Origin: Macrostomum hystrix
Lineage: Eukaryota; Platyhelminthes; Macrostomidae
NCBI GenBank assembly: GCA_950097015.1
Contig: CATNEN010000001.1
Location: 19,844,501-19,908,500, forward strand
Direction of reading: 5' to 3'
Length of the DNA stretch: 64,000 bases
The position numbers and the translations under genes are program-made. This document shows positions 52,081 to 62,937 of this stretch, in pieces. The notes below the pieces were generated by a model that saw nothing but the letters and a program-made list of their open reading frames with translations, made no database searches and was not told the DNA's origin. Position 1 is the stretch's first letter. The number at the start of each line of letters is the position of its first letter.

Positions 52081-53050
52081 CCAGCGCACGTGCACAACAA
52101 AAGCCAACAAACATCTCGGTAATCACTTTGTCCTGAAGAGAGAAGTACCGCAAACAGTAAACGATCTTTCAAGATTGGCACAATCCGTTGTCTCGTCAGC
52201 AATGATTCTGCAATGAAGGTTGAGTAAGAAGCTATGAAGAAATTTAAAAAATGCAAAAATTCGCTCACCCGCTCAGGTGATTGATGGCTGTAATCTCAGA
52301 TAAGCCTAATATATTCTATCAGCTCTTAATTATTTATTTTAAAATTGTAGAAGATACCAAATAAATTATAACTACGAAAAAAAACAATGCTTCCCGTACA
52401 TCCGCTAGGATCCTTTCCAGAGTACATTGGTTGAGACAGTCAGTCAGGCCGTTCTGTGTGATTTTTGACAAGTAAGTTGCACGGCGAGAACAGCTTTCAA
52501 TGTGTTGCTTTAAGATGTCATTGCTGCAGTTTGCCTAAGTTGGATAAAATAATAATGGAACTATTGCTTCATAAATGCATGTACAATGATAAATGTACTT
52601 AACAAATTACTTTTCTACTGTCTACTTCGTCCATTGACTCATGTATGTACATAGATACTTACTGAGTACTTGATCAAGGCCCGAAAAAGGCCTTCATTTG
52701 ATGAATTATCGTCCAAATTGAGTTGGCCGTCGTCACGGTGTCCGCGGAATGGCAGTCCATTGCTAGCTAGAAATTTGACTGCATCTACAATCTGGACAAG
52801 CTTCAGCCGGTTGGCAGCACGCTGGCGCTCAGCTTCAGTGTTCAGCTGTGATAAAACTTCCATGCTCGGGTCTTGTGCGGTAACTTTGGCAGATTGTGCT
52901 ACTCGTATATAAAAACAAAAGGAAAATGAAAATATTTCTTATATTTACTGGAATAAAATTATCATATATATATTTCTTTGACTTTGTCATCTGCCAGTAT
53001 GCTCTGCACACTGCACTTACCTTTCTCTCAGACTCGAGGTGCATTGGAAG

Positions 53051-55567
53051 TATAGCAGGTTTAATTGCCGCCTGCTACCTTCTGCCGACACTAACCGAAA
53101 GACTTGAACTCGTACTGACCACAGAGGCCAACAATTATGAGTGTGAGACTCACATCTCAAAGCTTCAGTGCAGGAGCATATCTACGAAGCAGTGTATTTT
53201 ATATTCAAGCGATAAAGCAGTGTTTAGCAGTAGGGGGGTCAGAGAGAGATATAACAGATAACACACAAGCAGTTTTGACGATTTAAAAGACGAAGACCGA
53301 AGTCAGAGGCGGCGGCAATTGTAGTTTTCGGCAAATTGGAGTCAATTCAATGTCTATGGTGTAGCGGTAGCACTTTTATTCTGGATGCACTGGGACGTAC
53401 GACAAGCAGGGCGGTAAGTAAGGGGTCGGAGCTCCCTTAGTAGTTCGTTAGTAGTAATGGTAAGTGATAGACAAGAACAGAACAAATGGAGTGGAGTGTG
53501 GTGAACTGAACGAATGACACGAAGGGAAAGGAAAGGACCGGAGTGGCGTGGACTGGTCTGGACTGAACTGAACTGAACTGGACTGAACTGAACTGGACTG
53601 TGCTGGACTGTGAGGCGCGAGCGGGCCTAAAGCCCTCAATTAAGTAGACTAGGCAAACTGCAAAACAGGGTGATCGATAACTCTGGCCAGACAGAGCTCG
53701 CACGCTCATTGGCCGGGGGAAAATACATTAAGCTACGCGTAGGAAATAACTAGAATGGCGCGATGTGCGTTAACGGTTACTAACAGTAGTGCCCTAACCA
53801 TTTGAATTAATTATATGAATTAGCAGAAGTGGATGAAATTACACGATATGAGTTAAAACGGCCCAAGTTAGTACATAGTTAGGAATTCGCAAATTAAGCA
53901 TGTAAATCAACACATAAAGTAAATTCGCAGGGGCGCCTACAACAAGTGACAACGTCACACAGTTATCTCTCTGCCCCGCGTTGCCATGGTCCCCAACCCA
54001 ACACACCAGCCGCGAGCATTCTAGGCACGAGTTCGCAGGCTGATAGGGTGCATAGGTTCTCGGTCTCTGCGTCATTGCTTTCCAGGCCGTCAGGTCAACC
54101 GGTCTGGCACGCTCAGGTCTATTTTGAGCGCTGGGTGGGTCGAAATGCAGATGAAGGTCGCTGATTGAAAGGAGCACCGATGTAAGAGCTTTTCAAACGC
54201 TTACATATCTTTCCCTTTTGAAAAAACGGACACCCGTGTCAGTTCTCCTGGCATCGAAGATCTCACTGGTACACCGTGATGTTCTGATGATGTCCTGTCT
54301 TTCTCGCGATTGGCAGTCTCATACCAGCTTTTCTTGCATTGTGCTCGGCAGCTTGTTTGGTGCCGATCTTCTTGATTGTATGCGGTCCTGGAGTCTGAGT
54401 TGGTCTTGACTGACAGAAAATTTCCTGGCTTTCTCCAGCTCGTCCCTTCGATGGGGCAGTACAGCTTGAGTAGTGGGTGCAGCAATTATCATCAACATGG
54501 GGCAATGTATGCTCCCCGAAAACTGACCATGGCACGGTGGCCAGGGAGGTGCTGTTACTGGTGGCAGTCCCATCGGGCTTGCTTAGTTGCAGCTCAGGCG
54601 TCACTACAAGTATTTGCAGTCTAGTTTTATAATAGGTGAAGTCGCCTGCTTCACAAAGGGCATGCTTTTGCTTGCAAAGTGAAATATCAATGTCTCCGTA
54701 TGTGTCAGTGTTGCTGGATCATTGGCCAGAGTCAATTATTGTAAACTACGACTGCTTGACAATCTTAGTCGTCACAAACTTCCATCTTGATCAACTTCAA
54801 ACTTTGCAGGGAAAAAAGTAGACATTTGTGTAGTGCCTTGTAGGTTATTACATGCGGCTACAGTAGAACCGCATTTTCCCAGTGTTGAACAATAATTGAA
54901 TCGCTGGCCAAATGACCACTCTAGGTAAGAATCGTCGTGATTTGCGCTGGTTGCTGAGTAGTGTCTGGCTGGTAGCTTGGTACGAAACTGCGCGTCGCCT
55001 CTCGATCTCCGGACTTCATCCAGTACGAAGTCCTCTGTCAGTGTAGCAGGAATCGTTGTCTTGTGTCTAGCGGTGACTCCGGAAGGTTCAGGGAACCAGA
55101 TATAGCAGGTTTACTTGCCGCCTGCTACCTTCTGCCGACACTAACCGAAAGAATTGAACTCGTACTGACCACAGAGGCCAACAATTATGAGTGTGAGACT
55201 CACATCTCAAAGCTTCAGTGCAGGAGCATATCTACGAAACAGTGTATTTTATATTCAAGCGATAAGGCAGTGTTTAGCAGTAGGGGGGTCAGAGAGAGAT
55301 ATATAACAGATAACACACAAGCAGTTATCTCTCTGCCCCGCGTTGCCATGGTCCCTAACCCAACACACCAGCCGCGAGCATTCTAGGCACGAGTTCGCAG
55401 GCTGATAGGGTGCATAGTTTCTCAGTCTCTGCGTCATTGCTTTCCAGGCCGTCAGGTCAGCCGGTCTGGCCCGCTCAGGTCTATTTTGAGCGCTGGGTGG
55501 GTCGAAATGCAGATGAAGGTCGTTGATTGAAAGGAGCACCGATGTAAGCGCTTTTCAAACTCTTTCA
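53051..55567 (-). mobile_element. short LTR retrotransposon with 5-bp target duplication
   Basis: Two direct copies of a 465-bp sequence flank about 895 bp of interior: 55567-55101 (5' LTR) and 54205-53051 (3' LTR, interrupted). The repeat starts TG[AT]AAG and ends GCTATA, and GGAAG is duplicated at 53046-53050 and 55568-55572. The surrounding hAT frame reads DSHN-ILP-MHLESERK across the empty site. The LTR contains a TATATATCTC box. The interior shows a coding-like run (LTEDFVLDEVRRSRGDAQF) but no polymerase, so it is non-autonomous. Confidence 0.82.
53275..53959 (-). mobile_element. solo LTR nested in an LTR
   Basis: 685 bp of unrelated sequence interrupts the 3' LTR above; the uninterrupted partner LTR at 55101-55567 shows the empty site (ACACAAGCAGTTATCTCT). 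CAGTT is duplicated on both sides (53270-53274, 53960-53964). On the minus strand it starts TGTGACGTTGTCACTTG and contains AATAAAAGTGCTACCGC near its end, a polyadenylation signal as expected in an R region. A GAACT/GGACT microrepeat lies at 53540-53600. Confidence 0.8.
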
Positions 55568-57359
55568 GGAAGTATATTGTGGCTGTCAAGAAATGCAGAT
55601 GAGTCTCCCACCAGCTTATCAAATTTTGTAAGTGCTGCGCTAGTCAGGGCTCCCACAGGAATTATTCGTACTGCAGTAGGTCCGAACACAACGCATTAGC
55701 GACCGAGCAGACCTTGGTATTTCTCTGAGTAAGTTAACCACGGATATGTCTTAAAGTGGAACGCAGTTGGCCTTCGAAGGTACTTTCCCTTGACTGTACC
55801 TGGGAATTTGTAGGTCTTGCAGTCTGGCTTCCAGTACCTTTCAACCAAGTCTTCGAGTTCACGTGGACTCAAATTAGCCAGCGGAACACAGCTTGAGCTT
55901 GACCCACGAAGAAGGTCAAAAGCCTTCCCAAAATCGTCACAGGGATGATCCGTCTGTACAGCAGAAACAGTGTCTCCACTGGATGCCTGACTTGTCAGCA
56001 ACAGTGAGGGCACAGAAAGTTAAGCCTCACGAGACACCTCTTGTATTTGACAAGGGTTGTCATTGATGCTGCTACTTTCGGTTTCAGCTGCATCTGCATG
56101 AACATTGTCGTCGTCGAAGCTAGTTTCAAGACGTGGTTGCTTAGACAAGCGTGGAAAAAATTAATCAATTCGAGACATAACTCTCTTGACATAACTGTAC
56201 TGTAAAAACTCAACTGTAATAAAGAGAAGATAACAAGACCCAACTGACCAAGTATAGAGCTTTTGTATGAGATTAAGGAGTGTTTGCGACCAAGTACAGT
56301 GTTTAGTGTTTGTATGATACTGTTCATTACTTCGTTATCCATGTACATTTGTACTTACTTGTCCAGCGCCTTGTGCAGCCATTTTGCTAGCCGTAAAGTG
56401 CAGGGCAACCCGGCGCCGAAATTTCGCAAACTCGTCGCCACTATTCATCAGAGCCTCCATCCTCTGCACTGACAGCTGCAGGCCGGTGCTTATTTTACCA
56501 TTACTGCTTCTTGCACCTGGGTTCCTGTGAGAGAATACAGATGTCGAAATTTGTGATTTGCAGACCAGCAAACTTATTTATTATAAGCAAGTAAGTTGGA
56601 AATTTAAGAGTTCTTTGAAAAGCAATGACTTTGGATAACTGTAACTTCATAAACTTACAGCACATAGAAAATATCCTCAGCAGTAAACTTTGATGGGTGT
56701 GGTCTTAATTCCGATGACAGCTTAAAGCATGGTATGAAATAGAAAATTTCATCTTCACCACAAGGAGTACATTCAAGCAGCTCAAGCTTGAGCTGCTCAG
56801 TCATGTTCTGAGCTGTGAGCTTGTCGTTGTGGCGCTGAGGCAGCTCAAGAGCTCAACTGTCACCTCAAGAGCTGACTGTACGTGGAGCTGCCACTCCAAT
56901 TGTTGCTGCTCAAATAGCTGCCGCTCCAGCTCAGGCTCTGACTGTTGCTGCTCTTGACTATTGACCATGTCTTGTTGCATATCTAGTGGCTCAGAATCAG
57001 AATCTAGGATATCCATATCCTGAAGGTTAGCTGCCTTCAATTGAGATTGGGCTATGAGCTGTTTGACTTCCAGCTGGTCAAGGCGGGTAAACTCGGCCTT
57101 TATATGGGCACACACTTTGCCAGGAGCATGGTGTGACTCAATGTCTTTGGCGGCCTACCTAGCTGTAGCTGCAGGTGCAGACATCCTTGACCTTTGGTAT
57201 TGTTGATGCAAACGCAATAGAAGTATAGATAGAACTAGAACTAGAACTAGAAGCAGCAGCACCAGCAGTAGCTCTGACGCCTCTAGCTAGTTCAATTCCA
57301 TTCAGTCAAGACTCTCACTCGACTCTCACAATGCGTCAACTATGTGGTGTGGTGTAGAC

Positions 57360-58456
57360 CAGGGGCGGGCAAACTTTTTGGAGTGAGGGCCAGTTGAGAT
57401 ATCTAGGAATGACTCGCGGAATAGGTGATTAAGATTACACAAAAGGAGCAAAATTAATGCATTTGATACAATTTAGGAGTTCAAAAGTGAGATTACAGTT
57501 AATACAGTTACCAATTATTACAGAAAAAAAGCTGGCAATGCAAATACAATTGCAACATGTTGCAAACTTCTATACCCATGAAAACACGTACATGGAAACA
57601 TTTGAATTAGTGAGAAGGGTGGTGGTGCTTGCCACGAACAATGGACTCAATGTAAGGCTCAATGGATGAGGTTAACAGCAAAAGGATATCGTTGAGATAG
57701 CGGTCAGACAGTTGAGAGCGAAGGCGAGACTTTGTGAAGTTCATCTTGGAGAAGAGCTGCTCGCAGCAGTAGGTGCTGCCAAACATTGCCACAATGCGCT
57801 GAACATGTGCAATGCAGTTAGTAAGCATGTGAGAAGGGACTGACGTCGAGGAAGAAAGCCAGCGGAGAAAAGGTGCAGAACTTCTCCTATAATTCATCGT
57901 TGCATTGCAGTTCCACCAGCTCCATCTGCAGAGGAGCAGGGGCGTCGCCCACAAGGAAGTCAAAGGGAGCGGTGAACAGCCTGAAGTCCGCAGCCAGCAA
58001 CCTGACTCCTGTGAAACGGCAGGCGAACTCTTCTCGCAGAGAAGTGATGACACTGACACACGTGTCCAGGTCAACATCGCCAGAGGCACAAGCAGCAAGG
58101 CGAGGAAAGTACGCAAACTGGCCGGCAGTCAGCTGAGCTTCCCACAAACGCAGTTTAACCTCAAAGGCAGTGATGTGTGCATGTATGTCTGTCACGAGAA
58201 TGTCTTTGCCTTGCAGCTTCACATTGAGGGCATTCAGGTGCGTAGTGATGTACGTGAGCAGCAGGGCCAGGCGAGCAAGCCATCGCGAATCAGAGAAGTG
58301 CTCAGCACAGGGATGGTTCTTCTGAGAGAGGAAGGTGGCAATCTCGTGCTGCAGGACGCACACACGAGAGATCATGGCCCCACGACTCAGACAGCGGACC
58401 TCACAGAAGAAGAGCAGGTCACCATAGTGTTGTACCTGTGGTAGCGTGGCACACAC
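57360..58456 (-). pseudogene. hAT transposase relic, GTF2IRD2/ZBED type
   Basis: Minus strand 58456-57887 reads GDLLFFCEVRCLSRGAMISR, LQHEIATFLSQK, SRWLARLALLLTYITTHLNA, LNVKLQGKDILVTDIHAHIT, FEVKLRLWEAQLT and LQMELVELQCNDEL, the signature of the GTF2IRD2/EPM2AIP1/ZBED5 transposase group. After a frameshift near 57870 it continues as VAMFGSTYCCEQLFSKMNF and TKSRLRSQLSDRYLNDILLL (hAT C-terminal dimerisation). The 3' terminus CAGGGGCGGGCAAACTTTTT begins at 57360. The N-terminal third is missing and no 5' terminus was found. Confidence 0.8.
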
Positions 58457-59031
58457 AATTAGTGAAAATAACCAAGACAGGACACTAGATTCAGAGAGGA
58501 TTTATACCGGCCTCAACTCTGGTGCTTCGTCGCAGTGAAACAACCTGGTAGTCAGGCTAAAGATTGGCAAGTCTCCTCGTTACAGGGCCTTAATTTGGGA
58601 CACGGGGATCCTTTAAGTGTGGAAGAATTTCCAACTTAGTAAAATAGGGTACCTTAGTCTTGGTGACTTAGGCAGAAAAAAGGAAGTTAGAAGCTAGTAG
58701 TAGGCAAAGGGGGCCTTCTAGGACGAAAATTATCGCAGCCTCCTTAATGTACAAACCATTAGCTTTATTCTTCCCGAAGGAAAAAAGGTTCCCCGCCAAA
58801 AAAACCCGTCTCCATATTCTAAATTCTCTACTTTCCATATCAGTTTGTGAGTTGCATATCTGGGACAAATAATTATCGCAGCCTCCTTAATCCACAAACT
58901 ATTCGCGAAGTGATCAGGAAAAAAAGTGAACCTAAAAAGTGTGCCAAGACAATCAAATTAGCACTAAAATCCCAATCCCAAATCCCAGGACTATGACAGC
59001 TACTATAACTTTGCAGAAATCATTAGGCAGC
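58457..59031. other. unassigned, with a short direct repeat
   Basis: ATTATCGCAGCCTCCTTAAT occurs at about 58730 and again at about 58870, with related sequence after it. No gene was recognised. Confidence 0.5.
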
Positions 59032-60408
59032 TCACATTCTCTCAATGATCAACGTCAATACAAACTCTTCACCGTTGAAATCAACGCCAACCCTATCTTC
59101 AGTCTCAAACTGCAGCACAATCTCGTGAATCTCCTTATTACTTAGCACAACTCTTTTCACTGGATTTGGTTTCTCTACCAGCATCTGTCCTCCAGCAACA
59201 GAGTTAGAGATATTGTACAAAATATTCGTTCGCTTTCCCTTAAACACCCAATCAAGACTGAGATTACTTCTGATTAGAATATTCAAACCCTTTACAATGT
59301 CTGCGATATTGGGTGCTAAGAACAAGCAGCTTGAATAATTTTTTTCGAGCGTTTTAGACTACTCACATATGCAGAATAAATCTAACGTGTTAGACAAAAC
59401 AGACATACACAAACGCTTTAGCACGCGAGTGACTACATTGAAGACATATGCAGAAAAAATATTATGCGTTAGACAAAAGTCTTACGTCATGAAATCAAAG
59501 AAGAGTTTTCCAGGATGAATCTTTCTCTAAAACTGTCTGTAGAAGCTTCAGCTTGCCATTAAGTTCACGAATCGGCAGCGAAACTTGCTGAAATCCTGGA
59601 TATACAATCGAAAGCTTGAATAGGGTCACATAAAGCGAGGCGGCTGCCCGCTTTATTTGGACCTTTTCAAGGAGATAGTTATAGTGCTCCTTCACCATCA
59701 TCTTGAAATATCGCCGAGTCTCCTGCGCCTTAAAGTCCACAAGAAACTTTCCAATGCTTATTGCAGCACGCAGACCATTTCGTTGTGACTTTTTCATCTG
59801 ATGGAGGTGATACTTAATGTGCTTGACGATTGAGGTGTCACTTTCATCAGGTGGTTGAATTAGAGCACTGTTACTCGACACTGAATTCGACGTTTAAAAT
59901 TATGCCGATCTAAATTAAAGAATTCCACAAATCCAGTTATTTGCTATTATTCCTGTTATTAAATCCTGTTAAATCCTGTTCCTGTTATTAAATACTGTTA
60001 ATTGAAGAATTCGACGTTTAAAATTATTTGCTGCTCTTTCTTCAAAGGAGTTTTGATTGCTTCGATTGCAACAATGAGCAGATTGAAAAGTTGCGCCTTC
60101 TGTAGATCTCCTTGTAAAATTGCCATCCAAGCTTGCTCCATTTCTAAAACTTAAGTTGGGTCTTAATTTGAAAATGAATTACTAATGCAGAAACTCAATA
60201 TTTTAATTTCGGTCAATAGATTCTTACCTTTCTTATCTTACTGAAAACGTAGTCCACGTTGCCTTCTTCCGTGATCATTCCAGGATTAAGAATGCGGTAC
60301 TTCTCTTATCTTCTCAACCCCCAGCTCATTCAGCAGAGCTCCAAGTTCTTTATTTAAAACATGCAATACAATACAGTCGGAATTTCTTGGAATAAATGTT
60401 AATTTCAT
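59032..60408 (-). CDS. cluster of unidentified minus-strand ORFs, possibly one decayed multi-exon gene or element
   Basis: Pieces in minus order: 60408-60238, MKLTFIPRNSDCIVLHVLNK, one frameshift, ending DYVFSKIRK before a GTAAGAATC donor; 60143-about 60025, MEQAWMAILQGDLQKAQLFN after a TTTTAG acceptor; 59881-59495, SSNSALIQPPDESDTSIVKH with a long amphipathic stretch (AAISIGKFLVDFKAQE, QIKRAAASLYVTLFKLS); and about 59312-59032, after TTGTTCTTAG, IADIVKGLNILIRSNLSLDW to a C-terminal VGVDFNGEEFVLTLIIERM. The third piece recalls DUF3102-like helical proteins. The last recalls small ORFs of Maverick/adintovirus-like elements; both are impressions only. A 120-bp direct repeat (GAATTCGACGTTTAAAATTA at 59884 and 60008) splits pieces two and three. 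Function unknown; at least one frame break suggests decay. Confidence 0.3.
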
Positions 60409-60676
60409 TTTCAGTAATAACTAAAAAAACTGCTCTAAACAATATTATGTATAAAATTAGTAAGACCATTTTCATCAAAAACGTTGACATATAAAAAGCT
60501 CTAAACTAAGAAACCGTAAAGAATTTGAAAGTTTTGATTTACCTAAAATGCGTTATTAACGATCTCCATAAAATTCCAATTTTAAAAAGAGAACATTGTA
60601 GTATTTTCACTTTTGGGTACTGAATATACAGAATATGGCTCCCCGAAGGGGGGCAAAACTTGCTAGTCTTCTCCTT

Positions 60677-61196
60677 CCACTATACTAAAAATGAAATGCT
60701 TGCTTGGTTGGTTGGTTGTAATTGATTTTCTCCCGAACGGCTCAACCGATTTTCACCATTTCTTCACCAAAAGATGCCAAATATGGGGAGAATTATACAC
60801 GTATTTTTATTAAGCTTAACTTTATTGCTAAGGGGATTAAATATTCGAAAAACATGCTTTTTGACCATTATTCAAAGTTTAAACTATCTTGGCCTTTTGA
60901 GAATTTCAGTCACTGCCACTGAATTAGAATTGCATCGTCAAATTGCGCAACAACCCCGAGCTGATTGCATTTGAAGCCTGCACTCTGGAGACAAATTGGA
61001 AATAAATGTACACAACCAACCGCGAGACTGAGTGTACTCTATTTTCTTACTTCATTGTACAAAGCCAGAACTTGGAGAATTCATTTTATAAGGCTGATTT
61101 TTGCACCCACTAACCAACAGTCGGAATAGCCGATGTGTAGGCACTAGGAATAGTTTAGGCTAGGCTAAGGTTCGATTCTGCACTGCGTCAAATAAT
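60677..61196 (+). mobile_element. tandemly duplicated repeat, copy 1
   Basis: It begins CCACTATACTAAAAATGAAA, followed by TTGG repeats and a conserved CGGCTCAACCGATTTTCACC, and ends GGTTCGATTCTGCACTGCGT. The opening ACTATACTAAAAATGAA and the CGATTTTCACC word recall non-autonomous Helitron-like or related repeats, but no hairpin/CTRR end or inverted repeats were confirmed. Head-to-tail with the next copy. Confidence 0.5.
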
Positions 61197-61730
61197 CCAC
61201 TATACTAAAAATGAAATGCTTGGTTGGTTGGTTGGTTGGTTGGTTGGTTGGTTGGTTGTAATTGATTTTCTCCCGAACCGCTGAACTGATTTTCACCATT
61301 TCTTCACCAAAAGATGCCAAATATGGGGACAATTATACACGAATTTTTATTAAGCTTAAATTTATTGCTAAAGGGATTAAACATTCGAAAAACATGATTT
61401 TTCAAAGGTCAAACCATCTTGGCTTATTGAGAATTTTACTCACTGCCGCTGAATTAGAATTGCATCGTAAAATTGCGCAACAACCCCTAGCTGATTGAAT
61501 TTGAAGCCTGCACTCTGGAGACAAATTGGAAATAAATGTACACAACCAACCGCGAGACTAAGTGTACTCTATTTTCTTACTTCATTGTACAAAGCCAGAA
61601 CTTTGAGAATTCATTTTATAAGGCTGATTTTTGCACCCACTAACCAACAGTCGGAATAGCCGATGTGTAGGCACTAGGAATAGGTTAGGCTAGGCTAGGG
61701 TTCGATTCTGCACTGCGTCAAATCATTTAG
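61197..61730 (+). mobile_element. tandemly duplicated repeat, copy 2
   Basis: Same order and ends as copy 1, with an expanded TTGG run (about 61222-61258) and a small deletion near 61405. The junction CACTGCGTCAAATAATCCACTA is shared, so the pair arose by tandem duplication or by insertion at a neighbouring copy. Confidence 0.55.
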
Positions 61731-61814
61731 ACTAATTTTCAGCCAGTAGTGATTGAAGACTATTTTATATTATTTTTTTCATTTCGTAAATAAAATATCA
61801 TAAATCATAGCACA

Positions 61815-62788
61815 TCGGCTAAACCAGAGTTTGAATCATGGCTAAACCAGAGTCCGAATCATGGCTAAACCAGAGTTTGAATTATGGCTAAACCAGAGTT
61901 TGAATCATGGCTAAACCAGAGTCTGAATCATGGCTAAACCAGAGTTTAAATCATGGCTAAACTAGAGTCTGAATCATGGCTAAACCAGAGTCTGAATCAT
62001 GGCTAAACCAGAGTCTGAATCATGGCAAAACCAGAGTCTGAATCATGGCTAAACCAGAGTTTAAATCATGGCTAAACCAGAGTCTGAATCATGGCTAAAC
62101 CAGAGTCTGAATCATGGCTAAACCAGAGTTTGAATCATGGCTAAACCAGAGTCTGAATCATGGCTAAACCAGAGTCTGAATCATGGCTAAACCAGAGTCT
62201 GAATCATGGCTAAACCAGAGTCTGAATCATGGCTAAACCAGAGTCTGAATCATATCAAAACCAGAGTCTGAATCATGGCTAAACCAGAGTCTGAATCATG
62301 GCTAAACCAGGGTCTGAAGCATGGCTAAAACAGAGTTTAAATCATGGCTAAACCAGAGTCTGAATCATGGCTAAACCACAGTTTGAATCATGGCTAAACC
62401 AGAGTTTAAATCATGGCTAAACCAGAGTCAAAATCATGGCTAAACCAGAGTCTCAATCATAGCTAAACCAGAGTCTGAATCATGGCTAAACCAGAGTCAA
62501 AATCATGGCTAAACCAGAGTTTAAATCATGGCTAAACTAGAGTCTGAATCATGGCTAAACCAGAGTCTGAATCATGGCTAAACCAGAGTCTGAATCATGG
62601 CTAAACCAGAGTCTGAATCATGGCTAAACCAGAGTCTGAATCATGGCTAAACCAGAGTCTGAATCATGGCTAAACCAGCGTTTGAATCATGGCTAAACCA
62701 GAGTTTAAATCATGGCTAAACCAGAGTCTGAATCATGGCAAAACCAGCGTTTGCATCATGGCTAAACCAGAGTTTGAATCATGGCAAA
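61815..62788. repeat. 23-bp minisatellite, about 42 copies
   Basis: The unit is AATCATGGCTAAACCAGAGT plus CTG or TTG/TTA. CTGAAT, TTGAAT, TTAAAT and CAAAAT forms are interspersed. Confidence 0.95.
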
Positions 62789-62937
62789 ATTTTTCTTTTG
62801 TCATTGAATTGAATTTTGAGTTTGTTATCTCATGACGTCATAATGATATATATTTGTATGATAAATGTTTTGCCTAATAATCATTTAATTGTTGTTCTTC
62901 TCAATTTTCTACAAAAAAAGCTAATATAAAAATTAAC

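Larger units (their letters stand above)
49705..56571 (-). pseudogene. decayed ZMYM1-like hAT transposon with nested insertions
   Basis: On the minus strand the transposase can be followed in order: a TTF-type zinc-finger region around 56013-55575 (YWKPDCKTYKFPGTVKGKY, TYPWLTYSEKYQG, FDKLVGDSSAFLDSHN); RLKLVQIVDAVKFLASNGLP and FRGHRDD at about 52800-52720; CSRRATYLSKITQNGLTD near 52490; IIADETTDCANLE (catalytic region) near 52205; LVGQGYDSAATMSGELNGV and YVHCSCHCLNLGLAK at about 51230-51080; and the C-terminal dimerisation part EHAFSYLQLLKTYLRSTMTK at about 50130-50080. The terminus CAGGCGTGGATCCAGGAA is at 49705. Stops and frameshifts are frequent. Two insertions split it, at 51320-52080 and 53051-55567. 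The minus ORFs up to 57115 (Gln-rich) may belong to it. Confidence 0.8.
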
